A stretch of DNA of 64,000 nt from Collinsella tanakaei (GCF_030373545.1 NZ_JAUDCO010000006.1:111411-175410), one strand, 5' to 3'. Positions 8,430 to 17,866 are shown, counted from the first letter of the stretch. Program-made: numbers and translations. The notes: generated by a model not told the origin, from the letters alone.

Positions 8430-9218
8430 TTAAGCGCCTGCCGCAGCCGCGACAAAGGCCTTCCACAGGTTGAAGTCGGTCTCCATCGTGCGCCACGTGT
8501 ACTCAGGATGCCATTGCACGCCCAGGCAGAAGCGCTCAGAGGGCACCTCGATGCCCTCGGGCACGCCATCGGTGGCGCGCGCCACGAGCTCCACGCCGTC
8601 GCCGAGCCGGTCGACGCAGCAATGGTGGCTGGAATTTGCCTGGATGAGCGTGTAGCCGCCCACGGCACGCGCGAGCAGCGAGCCGCCGCGAATCTCGACC
8701 GGGTGCGCCGGGTCGCTCAGAATCGGACGGTGCCGCCACAGCGCCATGCCGTCGACCGGCTCAAAGCTGGGGACGTCCATGCACAGCGACCCGCCGAGGG
8801 CGACGTTGAGCATCTGGGCGCCGCGGCAGGTGGCAAACAGGGGCTTATGCGCCGCGAGCGCAGTGCGGATGAGACGGAGCTCGAACGCATCGCGCTCATG
8901 GCACAGCAGCGCCTCGTCGTAGGGGCGCTCATCGCCCCAGAGCGCCGGATTGACATCCTGACCGCCCGGAAGCGCGATGCCGTCGGCCATGTCCACCATG
9001 CGCGCGAGCACCCCGTCATCCTCGGTAAGCGGCATGATGAGCGGCAACCCACCCGCCGCGAGGATCGCGTCGAGGAACACCGTGGCCGCGGTCTCCTCGG
9101 GAGCCAGGGCCTCGGGCATCTTGAGGCACGGCTGGCACTGCTCCAGACGCGGCGCGACAAGAATGAGCGGGCGGTCGCCCGCTTGAGCTGCAGCGGTGAT
9201 GTCCTCTAGCTTGGCCAT
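8430..9218 (-). CDS. Peptidase C26 / gamma-glutamyl-GABA hydrolase-like amidotransferase
   Basis: 262 residues of the class I glutamine amidotransferase fold in the PuuD/peptidase C26 group. The nucleophile is in FATCRGAQMLNVALGG, and the histidine-glutamate pair is in LGVQWHPEYT near the C-terminus. The family cleaves gamma-glutamyl bonds such as gamma-glutamyl-GABA. The start at 9218 is preceded by GAGG on the minus strand. It lies directly downstream of the glutamate-type importer genes on the same strand (83 bases between), which suggests handling of gamma-glutamyl compounds or glutamine after uptake, but co-transcription is not shown. Confidence 0.85.
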   Translation of the reverse strand: MAKLEDITAAAQAGDRPLILVAPRLEQCQPCLKMPEALAPEETAATVFLDAILAAGGLPLIMPLTEDDGVLARMVDMADGIALPGGQDVNPALWGDERPYDEALLCHERDAFELRLIRTALAAHKPLFATCRGAQMLNVALGGSLCMDVPSFEPVDGMALWRHRPILSDPAHPVEIRGGSLLARAVGGYTLIQANSSHHCCVDRLGDGVELVARATDGVPEGIEVPSERFCLGVQWHPEYTWRTMETDFNLWKAFVAAAAGA

Positions 9219-9301
9219 GATGCCTCATTTCTCATATCGGGTGCGCGGAGACGAGGGAACGCCCGACTCGCACAGAACAGTCGGAACTGATCGGGATGCC
9301 G

Positions 9302-10060
9302 TCAGTGCCCCTTGATGGAATCCAAGAAGTCGCGGGCGCGCTGCGTCTGGGGGTGATCGAAGAACTCGTCAGGGGCGCCCATCTCGACGATCTGCCCGTC
9401 CGCCATGAACACGACGCGGTCGGCGACGCGGCGCGCGAAGTTCATCTCGTGCGTGACCACCACCATGGTCATGCCGCCCCGCGCGAGCTCGACCATGACG
9501 TCGAGGACCTCGTTGATCATCTCGGGGTCGAGCGCGCTCGTCGGTTCGTCGAACATCATCGCCTTGGGGTTCATGGCAAGCGAGCGCGCGATGGCGACGC
9601 GCTGTTGCTGGCCACCGGACAGCTGCGCGGGGACTTTGTCGGCCTGTTCGGCCACGCCCACGCGGGCGAGCAGCTCCATGGCGCGGCGCTCCGCCTCCTC
9701 ACGCTTCATACCGAGCACGTCGATCGGGCCGAGCGTGACGTTCTCGAGAATCGTCTTGTGCGCGAACAGGTTGAAGCTCTGAAACACCATGCCGAGCTCG
9801 GCGCGCATCGCGGCGAGCTCGCGTCCCTCGCGCGGCAGCGGCTTGCCCTCGATGAGGACCTCGCCCGAATCGATGGTCTCGAGGCGGTTGATCGTGCGGC
9901 ACATGGTCGACTTGCCGGAACCCGACGGGCCGATCACGACGAGCACCTCGCCGCGCATCACCTTGAGATTGATGTCGCGCAGCACGTGAAGGTCACCGTA
10001 GTGCTTGTCGACATGGCGAAGCTCGATGACGGGCGTCTCTTGGGCTTTTTGCGGTTGCAT
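9302..10060 (-). CDS. Polar amino-acid ABC importer ATPase (GlnQ/GluA-like)
   Basis: 252 residues with Walker [15 protein letters not shown], signature [16 protein letters not shown] and Walker [14 protein letters not shown], all intact, followed by the H-loop [17 protein letters not shown] that is characteristic of polar amino-acid importers. The start at 10060 is used because AAAGGGG lies six bases upstream on the minus strand; the upstream in-frame ATG at 10081 has no site. It powers the two permeases encoded just upstream and probably imports glutamate, glutamine or aspartate. The gap to the permease gene is 33 bases. Confidence 0.93.
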   Translation of the reverse strand: MQPQKAQETPVIELRHVDKHYGDLHVLRDINLKVMRGEVLVVIGPSGSGKSTMCRTINRLETIDSGEVLIEGKPLPREGRELAAMRAELGMVFQSFNLFAHKTILENVTLGPIDVLGMKREEAERRAMELLARVGVAEQADKVPAQLSGGQQQRVAIARSLAMNPKAMMFDEPTSALDPEMINEVLDVMVELARGGMTMVVVTHEMNFARRVADRVVFMADGQIVEMGAPDEFFDHPQTQRARDFLDSIKGH

Positions 10061-10093
10061 GCGAATCCCCTTTTCGGTCATGGGAGACTACGG

Positions 10094-10924
10094 TTAGCGG
10101 ATGATCTTCACACCCAAGCGATCGGCGACAAGGGCGGACAGCTTGTTGATGGCGAAGTTCAACAGGATGTAGATGATGGCGACCGTGAAGTACATCGACA
10201 CGAGGGCGTCGTAGTTGGTGATGAGCACGCGCGCGTTCTGCATGAGATCCGGATAGCTCACCACATACGCGACGGTCGTGTCCTTGACCACGACGACCAG
10301 CTGCGAGATGAGCGAGGGGATCACGTAGCGGATCGCCTGAGGAAGCACGATCTTGAACATGATGCGCGCCGGGCGCATGCCGAGCGACAGGGCCGCCTCG
10401 ACCTGGCCGCGCGGCACGGCGTTGACGCCAGCGCGCAGGACCTCTGCGAGCACGCCCGAGGCGGCGAGCGCGACGGGCAAGGTGATCATCCAGAACGCCG
10501 AGAGCTTGATGCCGTACTGCGGAACGACCAGGAAGAAGAAGTAGATGAGCAAAAGGCTCGGCACGCCGCGGAAGAAATCGGTAACCGCGCGGCACGCGGC
10601 AGACAGCGGCTTTACGCCGCTCGTGCGGCCGAGCATGAGCACGAGGCCCAAGGCGAGCGCCAGGGCGCCGGCGACCAGCGCCACCGAGACGGTCCCCCTG
10701 AAACCCTGGAGCAGGTAGCGCCAGGTGGTCGGCTGCGCCAAAAACGTCCAGTAGCGCGGCGCGAGCTGGCCGGTGATATAGAACTGGCGCACGATAAGCG
10801 CGATGCCGATGGCGACGAGCACGGCGGAGACGGCCGTGCCGACGATCATGCGGCGGCGCGTACGGGGACCGGGCTGCTCGTACAGGGCGTCGCGGATGCT
10901 CAAGGGCTTGGTGGAAGCACTCAT
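10094..10924 (-). CDS. Amino-acid ABC importer permease (GluD-like)
   Basis: 276 residues, about five or six membrane helices with a cytoplasmic N-terminus of about 25 residues. The EAA loop is visible in EVLRAGVNAVPRGQVEAALSLGM, the contact motif of His/Glu/Gln-type permeases. The N-terminal extension and the order SBP, short permease, long permease, ATPase match the gluBCDA-type glutamate system of actinobacteria. The start overlaps the stop of the neighbouring permease by four bases and the ribosome site GAGGAT sits upstream. The substrate is inferred from family, not read. Confidence 0.92.
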   Translation of the reverse strand: MSASTKPLSIRDALYEQPGPRTRRRMIVGTAVSAVLVAIGIALIVRQFYITGQLAPRYWTFLAQPTTWRYLLQGFRGTVSVALVAGALALALGLVLMLGRTSGVKPLSAACRAVTDFFRGVPSLLLIYFFFLVVPQYGIKLSAFWMITLPVALAASGVLAEVLRAGVNAVPRGQVEAALSLGMRPARIMFKIVLPQAIRYVIPSLISQLVVVVKDTTVAYVVSYPDLMQNARVLITNYDALVSMYFTVAIIYILLNFAINKLSALVADRLGVKIIR

Positions 10925-11580
10925 CGCAGAATCCTCACCTTCTTGTCCAGGCGGTTGCCGACGAAGCTGATGACAACCGCGCTGCCCACATAGCCGAGGG
11001 CAGCGATCAAAAAGGCCAGCACGCCGCCGGTGGAGCGCGTGTTGATGTAGGAGACGATACCGGTGAGCTCCTCCGGGCTCATGGGCACCTGGGAGCCGAG
11101 CGAGGTGGTGAGCATCACGGCGATCAGCAGGTTGGTCATGGGAAGGACCGCGGAGCGCAGCGCCTGGGGGATCACGATCTGGCGGATGATCTGCCCGAAC
11201 GTGAGGCCCAAGGAGCGGGCGGCCTCGATCTGCCCGACACCGATCGTATTGATACCGCTCATGAAGTTCTCAGAGCCGAAGGCCGAGCCCATGAGGATCG
11301 TGGCGACGATGACGCACACCGTGTAGTCGAGCACGAGCCGCAGGTTGGGCAGGGCGTACACGATGATGACGAGCAAGGCGATACCGGGTATGTTGCGAAA
11401 GATCTGGACGTACAGGTCGCCCACGATACGCAGGGGCTTGAGCGGCGAGATGCGCATCACCGTGATGAGCACCGAGAGCACCATCACGAAGGCGAAGGCG
11501 ACCGCCGTCATCCACCAGGTGGTGAGCAGGGCGGACAGGTAGTCCTGCCCGTAGGTGGACAGCAGCTCGTTGAGTCCCAT
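10921..11580 (-). CDS. Amino-acid ABC importer permease (GluC-like)
   Basis: 219 residues, five membrane helices. The EAA loop is seen in NTIGVGQIEAARSLGLTFGQ. It forms a heterodimeric channel with the downstream permease, whose start overlaps this stop by four bases. The start at 11580 has GGGAGGT three to four bases upstream on the minus strand, which is close but workable. It is separated from the binding-protein gene by 125 bases that contain strong hairpins, a usual arrangement when more binding protein than permease is needed. Confidence 0.92.
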   Translation of the reverse strand: MGLNELLSTYGQDYLSALLTTWWMTAVAFAFVMVLSVLITVMRISPLKPLRIVGDLYVQIFRNIPGIALLVIIVYALPNLRLVLDYTVCVIVATILMGSAFGSENFMSGINTIGVGQIEAARSLGLTFGQIIRQIVIPQALRSAVLPMTNLLIAVMLTTSLGSQVPMSPEELTGIVSYINTRSTGGVLAFLIAALGYVGSAVVISFVGNRLDKKVRILR

Positions 11581-11629
11581 GCGACCTCCCTAGCGTGTGT
11601 CGAAGATGAACTGAGCACGGTATATCGCA

Positions 11630-11695
11630 CGGCGGCGCACAGGAAGCATCCCGTACGCCGCCGCAACCGAACGTGGGGCGCCCCGCGCGCGGGGC
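11630..11695 (-). promoter_or_regulatory. Two intercistronic hairpins after the binding-protein gene
   Basis: Between the binding-protein stop and the permease start there are two GC-rich inverted repeats. One is GCCCCGCG/CGCGGGGC at 11680-11695, next to the stop. The other pairs GGCGGCG at 11631-11637 with CGCCGCC at 11656-11662. No T-tract follows. They fit partial terminators or mRNA-protecting hairpins that raise the ratio of binding protein to permease. This role is inferred from position. Confidence 0.45.
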
Positions 11696-11705
11696 GGACG
11701 CGTCC

Positions 11706-12704
11706 TTACGCGCCGATCGCGGGAGGCTCGGGCGCCTCGTCGATCTCGGCACGGTCGCCGATGCAGACCTGCCACAGGTCGGCCCACAGGCCGCTCTCCT
11801 CGATCTGCTCGAGGAAGCCGTTCACGAAGGAGACGCCGTCGGAGTCGAGCGGCAGGCCGATGCCGTAGGCGTCAACGGGACCGAACTCCTCGCCGGCGAG
11901 CTTGTACTTGCCGGGGCGCTTGACCATGTCGCTCATGAGCATCGTCACGTCGATGACGTAGGCGTCGACGCGACCCTGCTCGAGGGCGGTGCGCGCCTCC
12001 TCGTCGGTGGTGAACTCCTGGATCTTCGCCTCGGGGGCGTACTCCTCCAGGACGGTCGGGCCCGTGGAGCCAGACTGGGCGGCGACGTTTTTACCCGCGA
12101 GGTCGTCGACCCCGTTGATGTCGCCGTTGTCGGCCATCACGAGGATGCCCTGCTGCGTGGTGTAGTAGGGGCCGGCAAACGAGATGAGCTTCTTGCGGTC
12201 GTCGGTGATCGAGTAGGTGGCAAAGACGGTATCGACCTGGTCGTTCGTGAGGACGGACTCGCGCGTGTCGGACGTGACCTGCGTGAGCTCATAGGCGTTC
12301 TCGTCACCGAGGATGTAGCGCGTGAGCATCTGGAACAGGCCGGCATCGAAGCCGCGGACCTTGTTGTCCTTCTCGTTCATGAGGCAGAAGAGCATGGACG
12401 TCTGCACGCCGCCGACGCGCAGCTTGCCGGCCTCCTTCACCTTGCTCGCCCACGTGCTGGCCTCGACGGCGGCGGCGTCGGCGACGGGCCCCGAGGCGAC
12501 GAGCTCGTCGTACGCCTGCGTATCGAGCTGAATCTCCTCGGTGTCAGAGGACTCGGCGGCGTCGCCCGACCCTTCCGGTGCGGGAGCGTCAACATCGCCG
12601 CAGCCGGCAAGACCGAATGCGGCGACGCCCGCGACGGCGCCGAAGCCGATCAGCGCGCTCCGGCGGTCGATAAGATGCATGTTGTTGCGAGAGGTGCTGG
12701 ACAT
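11706..12704 (-). CDS. Glutamate/polar amino-acid binding lipoprotein (GluB-like)
   Basis: 332 residues. The N-terminus has DRRSALIGFGAVAGVAAFGLAGC: a hydrophobic segment ending in a lipobox (LAGC), with a twin arginine before it that may make it a Tat lipoprotein. The mature protein starts with an acidic linker and has the periplasmic-binding fold of family 3 (SVLTNDQVDTVFATYSITDDRKK, where ITDDR aligns with the ITPER substrate-site motif, and GIGLPLDSDGVSFVNGFLE near the end). The ATG at 12704 has AAAGGATC nine bases upstream. It is the first gene of the importer operon and probably defines glutamate-type specificity. Confidence 0.9.
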   Translation of the reverse strand: MSSTSRNNMHLIDRRSALIGFGAVAGVAAFGLAGCGDVDAPAPEGSGDAAESSDTEEIQLDTQAYDELVASGPVADAAAVEASTWASKVKEAGKLRVGGVQTSMLFCLMNEKDNKVRGFDAGLFQMLTRYILGDENAYELTQVTSDTRESVLTNDQVDTVFATYSITDDRKKLISFAGPYYTTQQGILVMADNGDINGVDDLAGKNVAAQSGSTGPTVLEEYAPEAKIQEFTTDEEARTALEQGRVDAYVIDVTMLMSDMVKRPGKYKLAGEEFGPVDAYGIGLPLDSDGVSFVNGFLEQIEESGLWADLWQVCIGDRAEIDEAPEPPAIGA

Positions 12705-12763
12705 GGGGTTGATCCTTTCAGAAGTGCGCGGACGGCAGCGACCGCGCAAAAGACGGTAGGGTC

Positions 12764-12783
12764 ATTGTAATCGTTAATCATAC
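12764..12783 (-). promoter_or_regulatory. Likely promoter of the amino-acid importer
   Basis: An AT-rich patch in otherwise GC-rich DNA, 60-79 bases before the lipoprotein start. On the minus strand it gives two -10 candidates: TATGAT (12778-12783) and TACAAT (12764-12769). No convincing -35 is seen, so which is used is open. Confidence 0.4.
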
Positions 12784-12857
12784 CCTTTTAGTCAGAATTG
12801 AAACCGTAACACAAGCGACCCCGCACCCGGTGCACAAGAAATCCCAGCGCATCGACG

Positions 12858-12893
12858 AGAAAGGGGCGGGCGCACCATCGCTGCACGCCCGCC
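12858..12893 (-). terminator. Terminator of the ABC exporter genes
   Basis: GGGCGGGCG (12864-12872) pairs with CGCCCGCCC (12885-12893) across a 12-base loop, followed on the minus strand by CCTTTCTC. It lies just after the stop of the second exporter gene. The T-run is weak. Confidence 0.6.
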
Positions 12894-12904
12894 CTTCGCG
12901 TGCG

Positions 12905-14707
12905 TTACTCCTCGAACTGGGAGTTATAGAGCTCGGCGTAGAAACCGCCGCGCGCGAGCAGCTCGTCATGCGTGCCCGATTCGACGATGTCGCCGTCGCG
13001 CAGGACCAAGATGACGTCGGCGTTGCGGATGGTCGACAGGCGGTGCGCGATGACGAAGCTCGTCCTGCCCTGCATGAGGGCGTCCATGGCGCGCTGGATG
13101 CGCTCCTCGGTGCGCGTGTCGACGTTGGAGGTCGCCTCGTCGAGGATGAGGATCGGGCGGTCGGCGATGAATGCGCGCGCGATGGTCAACAGCTGCTTTT
13201 GGCCCTGGCTCACGTTGGAGGCGTCCTCGTTGAGCTCGAAATCGTAGCCGCCGGGAAGCGTGCGGATGAAGTGGTCGGCGAGCGCCGCGCGGGCAGCCGC
13301 GCATACCTCGTCGTCGCTGGCGCCCTCCCGTCCGTAGCGGATGTTCTCGCGCACCGATCCCTTGAACAGCCAGGTGTCCTGCAGGACCATGGCGAAGTTG
13401 GCACGCAGGTCATCGCGAGCGCAGTCGCGCACGTCGACGCCGTCCACCCGGATCGAGCCGGCGCCGACATCGTAGAAGCGCATGAGCAGCTTCATGAGGG
13501 TCGTCTTGCCGGCACCGGTCGGGCCCACGATGGCGACGGTCTGGCCGGGCTGAATGTCGCAGCTGAAATCATGGATGATCGTCTTATCGGGAACGTAGCC
13601 GAACCGCACGTGCTCGAACTGGACCGCTCCCCTCTCGCGAGCAGGGAGCTCAGGCGTCACGGCATCGGGCGTCTCCTCCTCGCTATCGAGGAACTCGAAA
13701 ACGCGCTCCGCCGCCGCGGACAGCATCTGGAGCATGTTGGACACCTGCGTGAGCTGGGTGATGGGCTGCGTGAAGTTGCGGACGTACTGCATGAACGCCT
13801 GGATGTCACCGACCGTGATCGCGCCGGATATAGCCAGGAAGGCACCGAAGGAGACCACGGCCACATATGCCAGGTTCGCCACGAGGTTCATGATGGGCTG
13901 CATGAGGCCGGACAGGAACTGCGAGCGCCATCCCGCCTGGAACAGCAGGTCGTTGTCGCCGTCGAAATCGGCCACGGCGCGCTGTTCGCGATTGAAGACC
14001 TTGATGACGTTTTGCCCCGAGAAGCTCTCCTCGATGATGCCGTCCACGCGACCGAGCAGCGCCTGCTGCTGGCGGAAATAGCGCTGGGAGACGCGGACGA
14101 CGAGAACGACGAGGACGAGCGAGACGGGGACCGTGAGAAACGTCAGGCCCGCCAGCGGAAGCGACACCGAGAGCATCATCACCGTCACGCCGACAAGTTG
14201 CGTCGTAGAGGTGATGAGCTGCGTCACGCACTGGTTGAGCGACTGGCCGACCGTATCGACGTCGTTGGTGATGCGCGACAGGACGTCGCCCACCGCGTTG
14301 CTCTCGAAATACGACAGCGGCATGCGGTCGATCTTCTCGACGATCTCGCGGCGCATGCGATAGCACACGCGCTGCGTGACCCCGGTCATGAGCCATCCCT
14401 GACAGAAGTTGAACGCCGCCGAGGTGACATACAGGCACAGCAGCCCCGCCAAGATGTAGCCGATGCCGGCGAAATCGATCGAGCCGGTGCCCATCACCTT
14501 GGCAGCGACGCCCTCGAACAGCTTGGTGGTGGCCTGACCCAAGATGCGCGGCCCCACGACGTTGAACACGACCGACGCCACAGCGCATACGAGCGCTATG
14601 ACGAGCGGGATGCGCTCATGCGCGAGATAGATGACGAGATGCTTGAGGGTTCCCTTGAAATCGCGGGCGCGCTCGGACGCGGGACCGCGGCGGTGCGGAC
14701 CGGGCAT
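12905..14707 (-). CDS. ABC exporter half-transporter (subunit with intact Walker B)
   Basis: 600 residues in the type IV (ABCB-like) exporter layout: six helices in about residues 20-330, then the ATPase. Walker A is GPTGAGKTTLM, Walker B LILDEATSNVD with the catalytic Glu, and the H-loop is AHRLSTI. The signature reads SQGQKQ instead of LSGGQ, the change expected in the partner that completes a degenerate site in heterodimers such as TM287/288 or BmrCD. The gene overlaps the upstream partner by one base. The transported compound (drug, lipid or peptide) is not predictable. The terminator 12858-12893 follows. Confidence 0.9.
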   Translation of the reverse strand: MPGPHRRGPASERARDFKGTLKHLVIYLAHERIPLVIALVCAVASVVFNVVGPRILGQATTKLFEGVAAKVMGTGSIDFAGIGYILAGLLCLYVTSAAFNFCQGWLMTGVTQRVCYRMRREIVEKIDRMPLSYFESNAVGDVLSRITNDVDTVGQSLNQCVTQLITSTTQLVGVTVMMLSVSLPLAGLTFLTVPVSLVLVVLVVRVSQRYFRQQQALLGRVDGIIEESFSGQNVIKVFNREQRAVADFDGDNDLLFQAGWRSQFLSGLMQPIMNLVANLAYVAVVSFGAFLAISGAITVGDIQAFMQYVRNFTQPITQLTQVSNMLQMLSAAAERVFEFLDSEEETPDAVTPELPARERGAVQFEHVRFGYVPDKTIIHDFSCDIQPGQTVAIVGPTGAGKTTLMKLLMRFYDVGAGSIRVDGVDVRDCARDDLRANFAMVLQDTWLFKGSVRENIRYGREGASDDEVCAAARAALADHFIRTLPGGYDFELNEDASNVSQGQKQLLTIARAFIADRPILILDEATSNVDTRTEERIQRAMDALMQGRTSFVIAHRLSTIRNADVILVLRDGDIVESGTHDELLARGGFYAELYNSQFEE

Positions 14708-16908
14708 CAGCGCTCACCCCCTTTCTGGACGGAAGCGGGCGCGGCGGCGTCGCCGGCGTAGCCGCCCGCCAGCCCGAGCTCGGATTCCGAGAGTTGGCTT
14801 TTGGCGATCTCGAGATACTCGGGGCAGGTGCGCAGCAGCTCCTCGTGCGTTCCACGTCCCACGATGCGTCCCTCGTCGAGCACGAGAATCTCGTCAGCGT
14901 GCATGATCGTCGCGATGCGCTGCGCCACGATGATGATGGCCGCACCGGCGCTGCTGCGGGCGAGCTCGGCACGAAGGGTCGCATCGGTCTTGTAATCGAG
15001 CGCCGAGAACGAGTCGTCGAAGACGAGCACCTTCGGATGGATGGCAAGCGCGCGTGCGATGGAAAGGCGCTGGTTCTGCCCGCCGGACACGTTGGACCCG
15101 CCCTGGCTGATGGGGCTGTCGTACCCTTCCGGCTTCGCATCGATGAACTCCACGGCCTGGGCGATGCAGGCAGCCTCGACCATGGCGTCATCGTCCATCG
15201 CCTCGTCACCGAACTTGATGTTGCTCTTTATGGTTCCGCTGAACAGCATGCGCTGCTGCGGGACATAGCCGATTGTGCGCCGAAGCTCTGCCAAGTCGAT
15301 GGTGCGGATGTCGACGCCGTCGAGCGTGATCGCACCCTCCGTCACGTCGTAGAGGCGCGGGATGAGCTGCACGAGCGTGGACTTACCGCAGCCGGTGGAG
15401 CCGATGATGGCGGTCGTGCGCCCCGGCTCGGCCGTGAAGCTGATGTGCTCGAGCGTCGGCACGTCCGCATCCGGGTAGGAGAAGGTCACATCGTGATATT
15501 CGACCACGCCGCGCCAGCCCTCATCGCCCTCGCGCGAGACGCGCGCCTGAGGCTCGGGGTCGCGGATGGACGTCGCGGTGTCGAGCACCTCCTGCACGCG
15601 ATCGGCCGCCACACTGGCGCGCGGCAGCATGACCGAGATCATGGTGAGGATCATGAAGCTCATGATGACCTGCATGACGTAGTTGATATACGCCATGAGC
15701 GTTCCGACCTGCAGGCTGCCCGCATCGACTCCCTGGGCGCCGAACCACACGATGCCGACGGTCGTCGCGTTCATGACGATCATCATGACGGGCATGAGCA
15801 GGGTCATGCAGCGGTTGGTGAAGATATAGGTCGCGGTGAGCTCGCGGTTCGCCCGGTCGTAGCGCTCCTCCTCGTACTGCTGGCGACCGAAGGCGCGAAT
15901 GGGCATGATGCCAGTGAGGATCTCGCGCGCGACGAGGTTGTTGCGGTCGACGAGGGATTGCATGATCTTGAACTTGGGCAGCGTGGCCCCCATGAGGACG
16001 CCGATAGCGATCGCGATGGCGACAATCGCCACGACCAAGATCCACTCCATACCTGTAGGCGTCGACAGGACGCGTACCACGGCCCCCAGCCCCATGCAGG
16101 GGGCGAACAACACGATGCGAAGGCACATGACGGTGACCATCTGGATCTGCTGGATATCGTTGGTCGCACGCGTGATGAGCGAGGCGGCGGAAAACTTGTT
16201 CATCTCGGCAGGCGAGTAGTCCAAGACGTGCTCGAAGAGCTCATGACGCAGGTCACGCGCAATCGTGGCAGAGGTTCGGCTCGCGTTGAGGGCCGCGAGG
16301 ATCGCGCAGGCAGCGGAGGCGAGCGCGATGCCGAGCATGATGAGGCCCTGTCGCACCAGGTAGTCGGACTGAACGCGGCCAAGATCGACGCCGGCGTCGC
16401 GATACGCCTGCTCGACATATTGAATGGCACGCGACCGGACGAGAGACCCATCCGTGTCCCCGAGCTTCTCGATCAGCTGACCGCGCAGGTCGGACAGGGA
16501 GCCAGAAGCAAGGTTGCCGGCACCGCTCGCATCGGCGAGCGCGTCGCCAGAAGCGCTTTGATCGACCTGATAGACGATCGCCTCGGCCTCGGCCATAGGT
16601 CCCTCGATGGTCTCGCGGTCCTGTTCGGTGCCGGTAAAGGTGCGAACACCGCTGGCATCCGGAGCGCTGTAAGAGGACTCGATGTGCGCCGCCTCCTTAT
16701 CGGTTAGGAACAGCTCGACACGGGAAAGGTCGTCGGAGCCGATCTGTTCCGGCACGGGGCTGGCGATACCGCCCTGCCCGATACCGACATCGACGATATC
16801 GCTCATGATGCCAGGAAGCGTGAGCTCAAAGTTCGCCTGCGCAAAGAGCAGGACCAGGGCGATCAGGAAGTTGAGCTTATGCGCTCTGAGAAACCGGAAG
16901 ATCGTCAC
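14707..16908 (-). CDS. ABC exporter half-transporter (degenerate-site subunit) with an extracytoplasmic insert
   Basis: 733 residues, longer than the usual 580-620. After the first helix (about residues 12-33) an insert of roughly 150 residues, acidic and soluble, precedes the second helix near residue 190, so it should lie outside the membrane. The ATPase has Walker A GSTGCGKSTLVQ and signature SGGQNQRLSIARALA, but Walker B ends in FDDSFSALD: the catalytic Glu is Asp, the hallmark of the degenerate site in heterodimeric exporters. It pairs with the downstream gene. The GTG start at 16908 follows GAGGGGAGAG on the minus strand. The insert may sense or dock a substrate; this is inference. Confidence 0.9.
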   Translation of the reverse strand: MTIFRFLRAHKLNFLIALVLLFAQANFELTLPGIMSDIVDVGIGQGGIASPVPEQIGSDDLSRVELFLTDKEAAHIESSYSAPDASGVRTFTGTEQDRETIEGPMAEAEAIVYQVDQSASGDALADASGAGNLASGSLSDLRGQLIEKLGDTDGSLVRSRAIQYVEQAYRDAGVDLGRVQSDYLVRQGLIMLGIALASAACAILAALNASRTSATIARDLRHELFEHVLDYSPAEMNKFSAASLITRATNDIQQIQMVTVMCLRIVLFAPCMGLGAVVRVLSTPTGMEWILVVAIVAIAIAIGVLMGATLPKFKIMQSLVDRNNLVAREILTGIMPIRAFGRQQYEEERYDRANRELTATYIFTNRCMTLLMPVMMIVMNATTVGIVWFGAQGVDAGSLQVGTLMAYINYVMQVIMSFMILTMISVMLPRASVAADRVQEVLDTATSIRDPEPQARVSREGDEGWRGVVEYHDVTFSYPDADVPTLEHISFTAEPGRTTAIIGSTGCGKSTLVQLIPRLYDVTEGAITLDGVDIRTIDLAELRRTIGYVPQQRMLFSGTIKSNIKFGDEAMDDDAMVEAACIAQAVEFIDAKPEGYDSPISQGGSNVSGGQNQRLSIARALAIHPKVLVFDDSFSALDYKTDATLRAELARSSAGAAIIIVAQRIATIMHADEILVLDEGRIVGRGTHEELLRTCPEYLEIAKSQLSESELGLAGGYAGDAAAPASVQKGGER

Positions 16909-17122
16909 GTGCCGCTCTCCCCTCTTATATATCTACATGTTCGTGCGGAACCTATTCTTTCCGAATTTCGTTCGGCCTATCTTGGGCGCTCGCGATTCAT
17001 AAACACCAAACAACGCGCCATGAAGGCGTCTTGACCAACAGCCCTGCTCGATGGCGGGCAAACGTCCTGGCAAAGCGATCGGTCCTTGTAGCCAGACCAG
17101 GAGATTCGCAAGGTCGGTACGG
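16909..17122. other. Intergenic stretch upstream of the exporter genes
   Basis: No convincing gene. The AT-rich segment TATATAAG (minus strand, near 16923-16930) just before the exporter ribosome site may be a -10 element. The remainder up to the rpmB terminator shows no conserved feature that I can name. Confidence 0.35.
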
Positions 17123-17150
17123 AAAAGAAAAGGCACCCCGTGGGGTGCCT
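17123..17150 (-). terminator. rpmB terminator
   Basis: AGGCACCCC (17131-17139) pairs with GGGGTGCCT (17142-17150) across a two-base gap. On the minus strand it is followed by TTTTCTTTTCC. It is a canonical intrinsic terminator about 54 bases after the rpmB stop. Confidence 0.85.
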
Positions 17151-17203
17151 GAACATTTGCTATCCGATTGCTCGGTTCACGCGCTGTCTGCCGTTAAGGC
17201 GAA

Positions 17204-17392
17204 TTAGGAACGGGCAACCTTGCCGGACTTGAGGCAGTTGGTGCAAACGTTCATCTTGCGACGGTGACCGTCAACAACAACGTAGACACGCTGGATGTTG
17301 GGACGGAACTTGCGAATTGCGACGCGGTGCGAGTGGCTAATGGAGCGACCAGCAACGGGGTGCTTACCGCAGATCTCACAAACCTTAGACAT
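17204..17392 (-). CDS. rpmB: 50S ribosomal protein L28, zinc-binding form
   Basis: 62 residues beginning MSKVCEICGKHPVAGRSISH, typical of L28. It binds 23S rRNA in the large subunit. Two CxxC pairs (Cys5/Cys8 and Cys50/Cys53) make this the zinc-containing (C+) form; bacteria with several L28 copies often keep a cysteine-free version for zinc shortage. The start at 17392 has a near-perfect AAGGAGGT site eight bases upstream. The longer open frame upstream has no such site. It is a single-gene unit with its own promoter and terminator. Confidence 0.95.
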   Translation of the reverse strand: MSKVCEICGKHPVAGRSISHSHRVAIRKFRPNIQRVYVVVDGHRRKMNVCTNCLKSGKVARS

Positions 17393-17447
17393 ATCAGGTA
17401 ACCTCCTTGGACGGCAGTCGGACAGCCGCATGAACAAACAGCATTGC

Positions 17448-17453
17448 ACTATA
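17448..17453 (-). promoter_or_regulatory. -10 element of rpmB
   Basis: On the minus strand the sequence reads TGTGCTATAGTG, an extended -10 (TATAGT) about 56 bases before the rpmB start. No clear -35 at the expected distance. Confidence 0.5.
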
Positions 17454-17722
17454 GCACAGAACACGGGATATGTGCGGAATCTACATAAGCCCGTGCTTTG
17501 TGCGGTGGAGACAGGGTACCCCGCCCCTGCAGCATATGCAAGAACATCTCCGGCAGCCGAACATTTGGACACATGAATATGTAGCGAACGTCATATCACC
17601 ATAGGGGGTCCAGCGAGCCCTACATCTCCCGCCGTTCGGAGACACCGACGAGGCGATACCTCCGACCCAATGGCACGGCACGAAATCATCTAACACCAAT
17701 GCGCTCCCCTACGCCTTAATAA
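17454..17722. other. Intergenic stretch between rpmB and the adhE control region
   Basis: About 270 bases with no gene that I can support; short open frames here lack ribosome sites. The only named parts nearby are the rpmB -10 and the adhE operators. Confidence 0.5.
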
Positions 17723-17736
17723 TTGAAGCGTTTCAT
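17723..17736. promoter_or_regulatory. LacI/CcpA-type operator upstream of adhE (distal)
   Basis: TTGAAGCGTTTCAT, an imperfect palindrome around a central CG, the form bound by LacI-family regulators including catabolite-type ones. It lies about 245 bases before adhE and recurs at 17867-17880 with 13 of 14 bases identical. Confidence 0.6.
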
Positions 17737-17866
17737 TTGTTTTGTGGTCAAAGTGGACTCATTTTGGATGAACTGACGGTTTTGCGAGGTTGATTTAGGT
17801 ACATGTGGGTACTTGCGCATCAGCCCTTCTTCATATCTTTGTCATATATCGGTCATGTTTCGCTTG

